From assembly GCF_944324525.1 (NCBI RefSeq), contig NZ_CALUWS010000007.1, positions 1-64,000 on the forward strand: a DNA stretch of 64,000 nucleotides, written 5' to 3'. The first letter of the stretch is position 1; each line of letters opens with the position of its first letter. The DNA is from an uncultured Desulfovibrio sp. Its GTDB lineage: Bacteria; Desulfobacterota; Desulfovibrionia; Desulfovibrionales; Desulfovibrionaceae. The notes under the pieces are model-generated. The model was not told the DNA's origin and searched no databases. It was given only the letters and a program-made list of their open reading frames with translations. The translations under genes were made by a program, and so were the position numbers. Of the stretch, positions 53,492 through 62,471 are shown one piece after another.

Positions 53492-55585
53492 ATGAAACTG
53501 AAACTGCAAGGCAGGATGATTCTTTTTATTCTGGTGCCCGCCCTGCTGGGGCTGTGCGTCCTTGCCGGTATGTGCTATTCCAGTTCCGCCCGGGCCATCT
53601 ACAATCAGATCAGCAAGGACGCGCCGGTGGTGCTCGATACCCTCAAGATCGGTATCGACAACTTCTTCACCACGTTGCGCCAGGGCATGTACATGCCGGT
53701 GGAAAACCAGCGCATCACCTATTTTCTGGAAGCGCATGAAGCCGGCGTGAAGGGCAGCGAGCTCAAAACCTATTTTGACAGCGCCAATGAGTCTCTGCGC
53801 CATTACATCGGCGTGACCAACGCCATCAATACCTGCGGGGTGGTGGTCAAGGACGGTACGGTGGTGCTGCACCGCGTTTCCGGCCGGGACGAGCCGGGCA
53901 ATCTGCTCGGCAAGAACATGGGCGACCGTCCCTACATCCAGTCCGGTCTGCAGGGCCAGGAAAGCCTCGGCACCTACAAGAGCCGCGCCACCGGCGAGAC
54001 GACTTCCATCGTCAGCCTGCCCATCCGCCTGGACAAGACGGTCATCGGCGTTTTTTACGCGGGTATGAACAACATCCGGCTCAGCCGGAACATCCTCGGC
54101 GCTGTCCGGCTGGGCGAATTCGGCGCGGCCTATGTCTATAATCCGCAGGGCGAGGCCATCATGCACAGCGATCCCGCGCGCATCGGCACTGACGAGAGCT
54201 CGCTGCCCCATGTGCAGGAGATGCTGAAGAAGCAGCAGGGCCAGCTGGAATACGTCAACAAGGACGGCTTCACCCGGATCGTCTACTTTGAGACCATGCC
54301 CAGCGAAGGCTGGATCATCTGCGTGGAGCTGGACAAGACCGAAGTCATGCAGCCCGCCCGCGACCTGTTGTTCCAGGTGCTGACGTTGGTGCTGGTGCTG
54401 GTGCTGGTGGTCGGCGCCATCATTCTGGTCACCGCGCGCGGCATCGCCCGTCCGCTGCGCGTTTGTTCCGAACTGGTGGCGCATGCCGCCAAGGGCAATC
54501 TGGAAACGTCGGCTGTCGAAAACGCCGAGCTTGGCAAGGCTGAACGGCGCGGGGATGAGATCAGCATCCTGGCGCGCGGCATCCGTGAGATGGTGCAGAG
54601 CATCAAGAACCTGCTGCAGGAAAGCGAAAACAAGACGTCCGAAGCCCTCAAGGCCACGGAAGAAGCCAGGGCCGCCACGGCCCGCGCCGAAGAGGCCGCC
54701 AAGCGCGCCGAAAATGCCAGGCATGAGGGCATGTACGCCGCCGCCACCGAGCTCGAGGAAGTGGTGAGCATCATCACCTCGGCCTCCACGCAGCTTTCCG
54801 CCCAGATCGAACAGTCCGACCACACGGCTTCCGATTCGGCGCAGCGCCTTTCCGAAGCGGCCACGGCCATGAATGAAATGAACGCGACCGTTCAGGAAGT
54901 GGCGCGCAACGCCTCCGACGCCTCCAAGATGTCCGCCGAAACGCGCAGCAAGGCCGAGCAGGGCGCCGTCGTGGTGCAGCAGGCTGTGGACAGCATCGAA
55001 AAGGTGCAGGAGGTGGCCGAGGTGCTGCGGACGGACATGCAGCAGCTCAACGAGCACGCCCGCTCCATCAGCGCCATCATGAGCGTCATCTCGGACATCG
55101 CGGATCAGACCAACCTGCTGGCGCTCAATGCCGCCATCGAGGCGGCGCGCGCGGGCGAAGCCGGAAGAGGCTTTGCCGTGGTGGCCGACGAGGTGCGCAA
55201 GCTGGCCGAAAAGACCATGGCCTCCACTTCCGAGGTGGGCAGCGCCATCAGCGCCATCCAGCACAGCACCACCAAGAGCATGGAAGGGGTGGACAAGGCC
55301 GTGGCCCAGATCGGCCAGGCCACGGAGCTTTCCAGCCAGTCCGGCGTGGCCCTGCACGAGATCGTCACCGATGCCGAGACCACAGCCGACGCGGTGCGGG
55401 CCATAGCGGCGGCCAGCGAGCAGCAGTCCGCCGCCAGCGAGGAAATCAATCAGTCCATCGTGCAGGTCAACGACCTGTCCGACAAGACGGCGCAGGCCAT
55501 GCGCGAGGCGGCGCAGGCGGTATCATCCCTGGCGGCGCAGGCGCAACATCTGGAGACGCTCATCGAGGACATGAAGCGGCAGTAA
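53492..55585 (+). CDS. methyl-accepting chemotaxis protein with Cache sensor
   Basis: The 697-residue transmembrane receptor has an N-terminal helix ([20 protein letters not shown]), a periplasmic Cache domain (about 30-275, YPIIQS-type and [20 protein letters not shown]), and a second helix ([20 protein letters not shown]). A HAMP domain and a signalling domain with the conserved hairpin ([20 protein letters not shown]) follow. No C-terminal NWETF-like CheR pentapeptide is seen. The ligand is unknown. It is driven by its own sigma-28-type promoter and closed by a very strong terminator. Confidence 0.95.
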   Translation: MKLKLQGRMILFILVPALLGLCVLAGMCYSSSARAIYNQISKDAPVVLDTLKIGIDNFFTTLRQGMYMPVENQRITYFLEAHEAGVKGSELKTYFDSANESLRHYIGVTNAINTCGVVVKDGTVVLHRVSGRDEPGNLLGKNMGDRPYIQSGLQGQESLGTYKSRATGETTSIVSLPIRLDKTVIGVFYAGMNNIRLSRNILGAVRLGEFGAAYVYNPQGEAIMHSDPARIGTDESSLPHVQEMLKKQQGQLEYVNKDGFTRIVYFETMPSEGWIICVELDKTEVMQPARDLLFQVLTLVLVLVLVVGAIILVTARGIARPLRVCSELVAHAAKGNLETSAVENAELGKAERRGDEISILARGIREMVQSIKNLLQESENKTSEALKATEEARAATARAEEAAKRAENARHEGMYAAATELEEVVSIITSASTQLSAQIEQSDHTASDSAQRLSEAATAMNEMNATVQEVARNASDASKMSAETRSKAEQGAVVVQQAVDSIEKVQEVAEVLRTDMQQLNEHARSISAIMSVISDIADQTNLLALNAAIEAARAGEAGRGFAVVADEVRKLAEKTMASTSEVGSAISAIQHSTTKSMEGVDKAVAQIGQATELSSQSGVALHEIVTDAETTADAVRAIAAASEQQSAASEEINQSIVQVNDLSDKTAQAMREAAQAVSSLAAQAQHLETLIEDMKRQ

Positions 55586-55633
55586 GCCGAAGGCCTCCCG
55601 CATGCCGGGCATGCGGGAGGCCTTCGGCTTTTT
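55585..55633 (+). terminator. 21-bp perfect hairpin terminator after the 53492 MCP
   Basis: AGCCGAAGGCCTCCCGCATG-C paired with its exact inverse across a CGG loop, then TTTT. It begins on the last base of the stop codon. Confidence 0.95.
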
Positions 55634-55915
55634 GCGGTCGTGGAGGGAACCTGACACGGCCCTGGCCGCCCGCTGCCGCATGCTCCCTGCCGGAGGTCAT
55701 CCCGGGGGATGTGCGGTGGCGGAGGGCTTTTTTTGTCCCGGGAGAGGCGCGGGGCATCCCCCGGGCCGGCTTGCGCTCACAGGCGAAATGAGGCAAGAGT
55801 GCGGTGACGCCGTCATTGCCCGTGCCAGCCCGCAGCGGCCGTCGCGCGGCGCTCCTGCACGCGCGGCACAGGCGCGGCGCGGCGGCGAAACTGGCGCAAG
55901 CGACGGCGCGACACC
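55634..55915. other. intergenic stretch before the cheW promoter
   Basis: No supported gene, repeat-family copy or structured element. The open frame running into cheW from 55602 is a chance GC-rich extension with no ribosome-binding site. Confidence 0.5.
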
Positions 55916-55942
55916 TAATATTCGTCCCTTTCGCGCCGATAA
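55916..55942 (+). promoter_or_regulatory. sigma-28-type promoter of cheW-MCP
   Basis: TAATATTC, 11-bp spacer, GCCGATAA (perfect -10), 44 bp before the cheW start. Confidence 0.8.
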
Positions 55943-55985
55943 AGCAACAGATGCCTGTGATCATAACGGCTTGCTTGGAGGATAT

Positions 55986-56450
55986 ATGAGCCAGGAAATT
56001 TCCCGTGAAGACGGTCTCCTGCAACTGGTGACCTTTCACATCGGTGAAGAAGAGTTCGGGGTGGATATTCTGGCCGTGCAGGAGATCATCCGCATGATGC
56101 AGATAACCCCGGTGCCGCGTGCGCCTGTCTATATCGACGGGGTCATCAACCTGCGCGGCAAGGTCATCCCCGTGGTCAACATGCGTTCGCGCTTCAGCCT
56201 GCCCGTCCAGGAGCCCACGCCGCAAACGCGTATCGTGGTCATGGAATTCGACCAGAAGATCGTGGGCTTTCTTGTGGACGCCGTTTCCGAGGTGCTGCGC
56301 ATTCCCTCCTCCACCGTGGAGGATCCGCCGCCGGTGGTGGCCGGCATCGGCTCCGAATACATCCGCGGCGTCGGCAAACTGGACGAACGTCTGCTTATCC
56401 TGCTCGACCTTGACCGCCTGATGTCGCATCTTGATATTGACAGCCTCTGA
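55986..56450 (+). CDS. cheW: chemotaxis coupling protein CheW
   Basis: The 154-residue adaptor links receptors to the CheA kinase. The full CheW fold is seen: LVTFHIGEEEFGVDILAVQE, APVYIDGVINLRGKVIPVVN (about residues 45-65), QTRIVVMEFDQKIVGFLVDA, and RLLILLDLDRLM at the end. ATG 55986 follows TTGGAGGATAT. The MCP gene starts 63 bp later and the two probably share the promoter at 55916. Confidence 0.96.
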   Translation: MSQEISREDGLLQLVTFHIGEEEFGVDILAVQEIIRMMQITPVPRAPVYIDGVINLRGKVIPVVNMRSRFSLPVQEPTPQTRIVVMEFDQKIVGFLVDAVSEVLRIPSSTVEDPPPVVAGIGSEYIRGVGKLDERLLILLDLDRLMSHLDIDSL

Positions 56451-56513
56451 TTGCGAGGATGCGCCCCTGAGGGTCGACGTCATCATCCCCCCCTTTCGCA
56501 AAAGGATGCCAGT

Positions 56514-58592
56514 ATGAAGCTTTTTACGAAAATGACGCTTACCATCCTCTGTCCGGCGCTGATCGGTCTGATCATCCTGGGCGGCGTGAGCTACCGCAAC
56601 GCCTCCTCAGCGCTGATGGAGCAGATCGAGAACGATATCCCCACCCTGCTCGTGGCGCAGGAGATCGGCACGGAGATGCTGTTCAGGACGCTGCGGCAGG
56701 GCATGGAGATGCCCGCCCAGAACATCCGCATCCTGGAGACCCTGCGTTTTTATGCCAACGGCATCAAGGACGAGCAGGACATCGCCGATGTGGACTCCCT
56801 GCTGGCCCATTACATCAAGACGACGACGGGCATCGCCATTTGCGGCCTCGTGGCGCCCGACGGGATCATGCTGGGCTGCCGCAATGATTCCGACGATGCC
56901 CCCGACAAGCTCAGGGACAGCAATGTGGCGGACCGTGAGTACGTCAAGGCCGGACTGGCGGGCAAGGCCAGCATCGGGACCTACGGCAGCAAGGAGTCGG
57001 GCAGGCTGAGCACCATCGTGGGGGTTCCCGTGAAGGACGGCAACGACTATGTGGGCGTGTTCTTCGCTGGCCTGGACAACGCCCAGTTGTCACAGCTGCT
57101 GCTGGGACGCATCAAGGCCGGCAACAAGGGCCGGGCCTATGTGTACAGCGCCTCCGGCGAAGTCATCCTGCACAGCGACACGTCGCAGCTCGGTCGCAAC
57201 GATGCCGCTGCCGAACAGTTCAAGGCCATGCAGGGCAAGGAAGCCGGGCGCATCGAATTCACCACGGCCGACGGCGACGCCAAGATCCTTTATTTCCGCC
57301 TCATGCCCAGCGAAAACTGGTACTGCTGCATCGAGCTTGACGAAACGGAAACACTGGCCAGGATACACACGCTGCGTACGCTCATCATCGTGCTGGCCGT
57401 GGGCCTGGCCCTGCTGGTGTCGGCCATCATCTTCGTCATGGCGCGCGGCATCACGCGGCCGCTGGGCGTCTGCTCCCGTGTGGTGGAGCAGGCGGCGCGC
57501 GGCGATCTGGATCTTTCCGCCGAGACCAGCGCGGCCCTGGATCAGGCGACGCGGCGCGGCGATGAGATCAGCGTCGTGGCCCGCGGCGTGCGGCACATGA
57601 TGGACGGCATCCGGCGTCTGCTCGGCGAGAGCGAGGCCAAGACCCGGGAGGCTCTCAAGGCGACCGAAGAGGCCAGGGCCGCCACGGAACGCGCCGAAGA
57701 GGCGGCCAGGCATGCCGAGCTCGCCCGGCGCGACGGCATGCAGAGCGCGGCCAACCAGCTCACGGAAATGGTGGACGTCATCTCCGCGGCGGCCACCCAG
57801 CTCTCGGCCCACATCAGCCGCTCGGACGTGACGGCCTCGGAGTCGGCGCAGCGCCTTTCCGAAGCGGCCACCGCCATGAATGAGATGAACTCCACCGTAC
57901 AGGAGGTGGCCCGCAACGCTTCCGCCGCGTCGGAAATGTCCGCCGAGACCCGGCACAAGGCCGAAGACGGTGCCGCCGTGGTGCAACAGGCGCTGGTGAG
58001 CATCCAGGAAACGCAGCAGCAGACCCTTCGCCTCAAGGACGACATGCACCAGCTCAACGAGCATGCCCGTTCCATCAGCGCCATCATGGGCGTCATCTCG
58101 GACATCGCGGATCAGACCAACCTGCTGGCGCTCAATGCCGCCATCGAGGCGGCACGCGCGGGCGAGGCCGGCCGCGGCTTTGCCGTGGTGGCCGACGAGG
58201 TGCGCAAGCTGGCCGAAAAGACCATGGCCTCCACCTCCGAAGTGGGCAATGCCATCAACGCCATCCAGCAGAGCACGGCCAAGAGCATGGACGGCGTGGA
58301 CAAGGCCGTGGAGCAGATCGATCAGGCCACGGAGCTGGCCAACAAGTCCGGCAAGGCGCTTACCGAGATCGTCTCCGATGCGGAGACCACCGCCGACGAA
58401 GTGCGCGCCATCGCCACGGCCAGCGAGGAACAGTCCGCCGCCAGCGAAGAGATCAATCAGTCCATCGTGCAGGTCAACGATATGTCCACGGAAACGGCGC
58501 AGGCTATGGCCCAGGCCGCCCAGGCCGTGAACAATCTGAGCGAGCAGGCCAGGCGGCTGGAGCAGCTCATCAACGATATGAAGGCCGGCTAG
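56514..58592 (+). CDS. methyl-accepting chemotaxis protein with Cache sensor
   Basis: The 692-residue receptor is closely similar to the 53492 gene in HAMP and signalling parts ([20 protein letters not shown] identical), while the periplasmic Cache domain (about 30-285; [24 protein letters not shown]) has diverged, so the ligands differ. Membrane helices are [20 protein letters not shown] and [20 protein letters not shown]. Translated after cheW with AAAGGATGCCAGT before the ATG. Confidence 0.95.
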   Translation: MKLFTKMTLTILCPALIGLIILGGVSYRNASSALMEQIENDIPTLLVAQEIGTEMLFRTLRQGMEMPAQNIRILETLRFYANGIKDEQDIADVDSLLAHYIKTTTGIAICGLVAPDGIMLGCRNDSDDAPDKLRDSNVADREYVKAGLAGKASIGTYGSKESGRLSTIVGVPVKDGNDYVGVFFAGLDNAQLSQLLLGRIKAGNKGRAYVYSASGEVILHSDTSQLGRNDAAAEQFKAMQGKEAGRIEFTTADGDAKILYFRLMPSENWYCCIELDETETLARIHTLRTLIIVLAVGLALLVSAIIFVMARGITRPLGVCSRVVEQAARGDLDLSAETSAALDQATRRGDEISVVARGVRHMMDGIRRLLGESEAKTREALKATEEARAATERAEEAARHAELARRDGMQSAANQLTEMVDVISAAATQLSAHISRSDVTASESAQRLSEAATAMNEMNSTVQEVARNASAASEMSAETRHKAEDGAAVVQQALVSIQETQQQTLRLKDDMHQLNEHARSISAIMGVISDIADQTNLLALNAAIEAARAGEAGRGFAVVADEVRKLAEKTMASTSEVGNAINAIQQSTAKSMDGVDKAVEQIDQATELANKSGKALTEIVSDAETTADEVRAIATASEEQSAASEEINQSIVQVNDMSTETAQAMAQAAQAVNNLSEQARRLEQLINDMKAG

Positions 58593-58614
58593 GACAAGCC
58601 TGCCGGAACGAACA

Positions 58615-58638
58615 GGGCGGCGCAGGCCGCCCTTTTTT
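58615..58638 (+). terminator. terminator of cheW-MCP
   Basis: GGGCGGC-GCAG-GCCGCCC followed by six T residues. Confidence 0.95.
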
Positions 58639-58743
58639 ATGGGCGCATATCCGTTCGCGCGGTCGTACGGGGAACAGACAAGGCTTGCTCCCGGGGCTTT
58701 TAGAGGATATGCAGGTATCCATTCCATCCGTCTGGAGGACAGT

Positions 58744-59889
58744 ATGCAACTGCGTCTATCGCGCTCCATCGTGGGCGTCTCCGAAGCCGAAGCCGTGCGC
58801 CGTGTCATCGAGGAGGACGGCTATCTGGGCATGGGGGCCGAGACCCGTCGCTTTGAGGAAGAGCTGGCCGCCTGGTTCGGCGTGGAACCGTGGCAGGTCA
58901 TCACCACCAATACGGGGACGGCGGCCCTGACGCTGGCCGTGGACAGTCTCTTTGCCGACAGCCGCCTGCCGGAGCGCGGCGGAGCGCTGCCCAAGGTCCT
59001 CGTGCCTTCGCTGACCTTCGTGGCCTCCTTCCAGGCCATCGTGGCGGCCGGCTGCCGGCCTGTCGCCTGCGACGTGCTGCCGCAGACCGGCACGCTGGAT
59101 CTGCGCGACGCCGAGAGACGCCTGGACGGCGACGTGGTGGCCATCATGCCGGTACACTATGCCAGCAACCCCTGGCATCTTGACGACGTCCACGACTTCG
59201 CCCGCCGCAAGGGCCTGCGCGTCATCGAGGATGCGGCCCATGCCTTCGGCTGCCGTCACCACGGCAGGAAGATCGGCAGTTTTGGCGACCTCGTGTGCTT
59301 CAGCTTCGACGGCATCAAGAACATCACCAGCGGGGAGGGCGGTTGCCTTGTGGCCTTTGACCGGGAGTGCGCCCAGCGGGCCGCCGACGCCCGTCTGCTT
59401 GCCGTGGAGGGCGACACCCGCTCCCGTTTCGCCGGGACGCGTACCTGGACGCCGGACATCAAGCGCCTTGGCTGGCGTTTCCACCTCAGCAACATCATGG
59501 CCGCCATCGGCCGCGTGCAGCTTGCCCGGCTGGAGCCGGAATTCATCCCGGCCCGCAGGGCCCTGGCGGCGCAGTACGCGTCCCTGCTTGGCGACGTGCC
59601 GCATCTGGCCCTGCTGGAGACCGATCCGGAAGACTTCATCGTCCCCCACATCCTGCCTGTCCGCGTCCTGGACGGCCGCAAGGATGCCTTCAAGGCGGCG
59701 ATGGAGGCGCGCGGCATCCCCACCGGCGTGCATTACAAGCCCAATCACCTGCACAGCTTCTTTGCCGCTCCGCCCTTGCCGGTCTGCGAGCGGCTCTATG
59801 CCGAACTGGTGACCCTGCCCCTGCATCCCGGCCTGAGCGCCGAAGATGTGGAGACCGTGTGCCGTGCCGCCCGTGAGGCGCTGATCTGA
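58744..59889 (+). CDS. DegT/DnrJ/EryC1/StrS-family aminotransferase
   Basis: PLP aminotransferase acting on nucleotide-linked keto-sugars, supplying amino sugars for surface glycans. The 381-residue protein has TNTGTAALTLAVDSL near the start, the PLP lysine in SFDGIKNITSGEGG (about residue 190) after IEDAAHAFGCRHHGRKIGSF, and a C-terminal VPHILPVRVLDGRKDAF. ATG 58744 follows CTGGAGGACAGT. The GtrA-GT2 gene is 19 bp downstream, so the pair likely acts in one glycan pathway. Confidence 0.9.
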   Translation: MQLRLSRSIVGVSEAEAVRRVIEEDGYLGMGAETRRFEEELAAWFGVEPWQVITTNTGTAALTLAVDSLFADSRLPERGGALPKVLVPSLTFVASFQAIVAAGCRPVACDVLPQTGTLDLRDAERRLDGDVVAIMPVHYASNPWHLDDVHDFARRKGLRVIEDAAHAFGCRHHGRKIGSFGDLVCFSFDGIKNITSGEGGCLVAFDRECAQRAADARLLAVEGDTRSRFAGTRTWTPDIKRLGWRFHLSNIMAAIGRVQLARLEPEFIPARRALAAQYASLLGDVPHLALLETDPEDFIVPHILPVRVLDGRKDAFKAAMEARGIPTGVHYKPNHLHSFFAAPPLPVCERLYAELVTLPLHPGLSAEDVETVCRAAREALI

Positions 59890-59908
59890 AGCAGGCCAAG
59901 GAGAAGAA

Positions 59909-61378
59909 ATGACTTCAGATGAATACCGCCGCCTTGTCCGGTCCATGTTGGCCCGGCGCTGGGTTCGCTTTTCCCTCGTTACCGGCCTGACCGCTCTGGT
60001 CTACATCCTGCTGGGGGCCCTGCTGGTGCAGCTCTGGAGCTGGCCGCTCCTGCTCGGCAACGCCGTGGCCTATGTGCTCAGCCTCGTGGTGGCCTTTTTC
60101 GGTCAGTGCCGCTGGACCTTCCAGCCCGCGGGCGGCCTGCGCAAGGATATGGCCGTGCGCTTCTTCTGGGTGCAGGTGGGGGGGCTGCTGCTGAACTCGG
60201 TCCTGGTCAGCATCCTCACCTGGCTGCTGGGGCTCTCCTACGGGCTGGCCATGCCGCTGGCCAGCATCCTTGTGCCGGTCTGCCTCTATCTGCTGTGCCG
60301 GTTCTGGGTGTTCCGTCCGAGCGTATCCCCGACGGCCGCGGAGACCGACCCGCGTTTCCTGCCGCCGGCCGATGCCGGGCAGCATCTTGCCGAGACGGCC
60401 CCCGGCGATCCGCCGCGCGTGTCGGTCATCATGAACAGCCTGAACAGCGCCGACAAGCTGGAGGAAAGCCTGCGCTCTCTGGCGGCCCAGACCTTCACCG
60501 ACTTTGAAGTCATCTTCTGGGATAACGGCTCCACGGACCAGAGCCCGTTCATCGCCCAGGCCTATGCGCCCCTGCTGGGCCGCCTGCGCTATTTCCGCGG
60601 GGAGGAGACCGTGCCGCTCGGCGCGGCGCGCAATCTGGCCCTGCGTGAGGCGCGTGGCGAATATATCGCCTTCCTCGACTGCGACGACCTGTGGCGGCCG
60701 GAAAAGCTGGCGGCTCAGGTGGAGATCTTCGACGCCTTCCCGCAGGTGGGCCTTGTCTGTACGGATACGGAGATCTTCAACGGCAAACGGGTGCTCCGGC
60801 GCATCTTCGCGCATACGCGGCCCGTGGACGGCATGGCCTTCGCCGAACTCATGCGGCGGCAGTGGATATCCATGTCCTCGGCCATGCTGCGCCGCAGCGC
60901 CCTGGAATCCCTTGCGCCCATGCCGACTGACGGCAGCGCGCCGCCGTGGTTCGACGAGAGCCTCAACGTCTGCGAGGAGGCGGACCTCTTCTACCGCATC
61001 GCCCACGACTGGGAGCTGGCCCATGTGGATGCCCCGCTCACGCTCTGGCGCGTACACGGCATGAACACGACCTTCCGCAAGTTCTCGCAGTTCGCCGACG
61101 AGACCCTGCGCATCCTGGAAAAGCACTGCCGCATCTATCCCGGCTATGAAGAGGAACACGCCGATCTCGTGGACTTGCTGAGCCGCCGCGCGGCCTTCCA
61201 GCACGCCGTGGCCCTCTGGCGGGACGGCAAGGGCGCGCAGGCTCGCGACCTGCTGGCCCCCTTCGGGCTCAAGTCCTTCAAGCACCGCCTGTTCTATGCG
61301 GCAAGCTTCCTGCCGGGCGGCTGCTTTGATCTGGCGGCAAAGCTCTACTTCGCTCTGCCGTCCCTGCTGCGGCGTTAG
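59909..61378 (+). CDS. GtrA-like membrane domain fused to a family 2 glycosyltransferase
   Basis: The 489-residue protein has two parts. Residues about 18-133 hold four hydrophobic helices of the GtrA type (VRFSLVTGLTALVYILLGAL, then CLYLLCRFWVF). Residues about 170-400 are a GT2 catalytic domain: VSVIMNSLNSADKLEESLRS, DNGSTDQSP, LGAARNLALREARGEYIAFL and DCDD as the DxD-type site. GtrA normally acts as a separate flippase partner of GtrB-like enzymes, so a fusion is unusual. Preceded by AAGGAGAAGAA. Co-transcribed with the DegT gene. Confidence 0.85.
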   Translation: MTSDEYRRLVRSMLARRWVRFSLVTGLTALVYILLGALLVQLWSWPLLLGNAVAYVLSLVVAFFGQCRWTFQPAGGLRKDMAVRFFWVQVGGLLLNSVLVSILTWLLGLSYGLAMPLASILVPVCLYLLCRFWVFRPSVSPTAAETDPRFLPPADAGQHLAETAPGDPPRVSVIMNSLNSADKLEESLRSLAAQTFTDFEVIFWDNGSTDQSPFIAQAYAPLLGRLRYFRGEETVPLGAARNLALREARGEYIAFLDCDDLWRPEKLAAQVEIFDAFPQVGLVCTDTEIFNGKRVLRRIFAHTRPVDGMAFAELMRRQWISMSSAMLRRSALESLAPMPTDGSAPPWFDESLNVCEEADLFYRIAHDWELAHVDAPLTLWRVHGMNTTFRKFSQFADETLRILEKHCRIYPGYEEEHADLVDLLSRRAAFQHAVALWRDGKGAQARDLLAPFGLKSFKHRLFYAASFLPGGCFDLAAKLYFALPSLLRR

Positions 61379-61394
61379 AGGCCGTCTCAGTATG

Positions 61395-61541
61395 AGAGCA
61401 TTTTCCGTTGGAAACGCGTTGCGTTGCAAACCATACGGCCTGTCGTTTCGCGGAAAAAACGCGGTTTTTCCGCTCACTTTGGGCCGGGCGGCGCTGTGCC
61501 GCCGCCTCGCGTTTTCCCTTTTTCAAAGCTAAAACGCTCTA
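61395..61541 (+). repeat. four-palindrome repeat, copy R9
   Basis: Full-length copy: AGAGCATTTTCC, GGAAACGC-GTT-GCGTTGC, then GCGGAAAAAACGCGG, the GC-rich palindrome, and CTAAAACGCTCTA. It follows the GtrA-GT2 gene. Confidence 0.9.
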
Positions 61542-61603
61542 TTCGCTTCTGTTTGGGGGACGGGAGAGCGTTCTTGCCCTGACAGGTATGATCAACAACA
61601 AAG

Positions 61604-61638
61604 AAGCCTGTGCGGCTCGATGGCTGCACAGGCTTTTT
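61604..61638. terminator. bidirectional terminator
   Basis: AAGCCTGTGC/GCACAGGCTT across a 12-base loop, with TTTTT on the plus side and TTCTTTGTTG on the minus side. Confidence 0.8.
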
Positions 61639-61659
61639 CGTTGCAAGACGCTTTGGAGC

Positions 61660-61736
61660 GGGGCGCCTCGTGTTCCCGACTCTTTCCCCGGTAAAAGCGC
61701 GCAGGGGAAGGGATGGGGGGCCTGGGGGGAAGGGGA
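61660..61736. repeat. 80-bp dispersed repeat, copy 2
   Basis: Matches 20776-20853 in GCCTCGTGTTCCCGA, CCCGGTAAAAGCGCGC and GGGGAAGGGATGGGGG. Its G-rich end runs into the large hairpin at 61724-61774. Confidence 0.75.
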
Positions 61737-61774
61737 ACCCCGCCCGCGCCGGCGGCGGGGTTCCCCTTCCCCCC
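61724..61774. terminator. 21-bp perfect hairpin upstream of the purN 3' end
   Basis: GGGGGGAAGGGGAACCCCGC-C pairs perfectly with its inverse across a nine-base loop. It lies 20 bp from the purN stop and likely ends purN transcription on the minus strand. Confidence 0.7.
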
Positions 61775-61794
61775 AACAGACATGTCAACAGGCC

Positions 61795-62469
61795 TTAGAA
61801 TCCTTCTTCCAGCGGGGGCCAGACGAGCCACTGGCCGTCCGGCTGCACTTTCGCCTTTTGCGAGGGGGCAAGGTGCACCTGCCGTCCGCGCACGCTGATG
61901 CGTTCTTCCGCCAGCCATTGCAGGGCCTGCGGGTAGATGCGGTGCTCCATGACGTGGATGCGCTGCATGAGGCTTTCCTCATCTTCTCCGGCATTGACGG
62001 GCACGGCGGCCTGGATGATGACCGGGCCGCTGTCCACCTCCTCTTCCACGAAATGCACGGTGCAGCCGCTGAGCTTGACGCCGTAGGCCAGCGCGTCCGC
62101 GCCGCCGTGCACGCCGGGGAAGCTGGGCAGCAGGGCGGGGTGGATGTTGATGACCCGTCCGGCGAAGGCGGAGAGGAATTCCTGCGAGAGCAGGCGCATG
62201 TACCCGGCCAGCACCACGAGTTCCGCGCCGCTTTCGCGGATGCGGCCGACCAGCTCGCGGTCGAAGCTCACCCGGTCGGGGAAGGCCGTGTGATCCAGCG
62301 CGCAGCAGGGGATGCCCGCGGCCTGCGCCCGGGCGAAGACGCCCGCGCCGGGGCGGTTGCCCGCCACGAGGCGGATGTCCACATCCAGCAGACCGGCTTG
62401 CATCTTGTCGATGAAGGCTTGCGCGTTGGTTCCGTTGCCGGAGGCCAGGATGGCGATCTTCAGGGGCAT
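61795..62469 (-). CDS. purN: phosphoribosylglycinamide formyltransferase
   Basis: Transfers a formyl group from 10-formyl-THF to GAR in purine synthesis. The 224-residue protein begins IAILASGNGTNAQAFID. It has the catalytic VINIHPALLPSFPGVHGGAD (Asn and His, about residues 104-124) and the conserved Asp in VDSGPVIIQAAV (about 142-153). Overall GART fold and length fit. It starts two bases after the cobA-hemD stop, so it is co-transcribed with it. Confidence 0.96.
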   Translation of the reverse strand: MPLKIAILASGNGTNAQAFIDKMQAGLLDVDIRLVAGNRPGAGVFARAQAAGIPCCALDHTAFPDRVSFDRELVGRIRESGAELVVLAGYMRLLSQEFLSAFAGRVINIHPALLPSFPGVHGGADALAYGVKLSGCTVHFVEEEVDSGPVIIQAAVPVNAGEDEESLMQRIHVMEHRIYPQALQWLAEERISVRGRQVHLAPSQKAKVQPDGQWLVWPPLEEGF

Positions 62470-62471
62470 GC

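Noticed and set aside
51029..55357. 1442-codon open frame on the minus strand across the MCP and ilvD genes
   Set aside because: It is the complement of two well-supported genes and composed of repetitive Gly/His/Ala sequence.
7635..61541. CRISPR array
   Set aside because: The repeats are dispersed, palindromic and up to 147 bp with no regular spacers, and no cas genes are seen.
61604..61638. small regulatory RNA
   Set aside because: The inverted repeat has T-runs on both sides and lies between convergent genes, which is fully explained by bidirectional termination.
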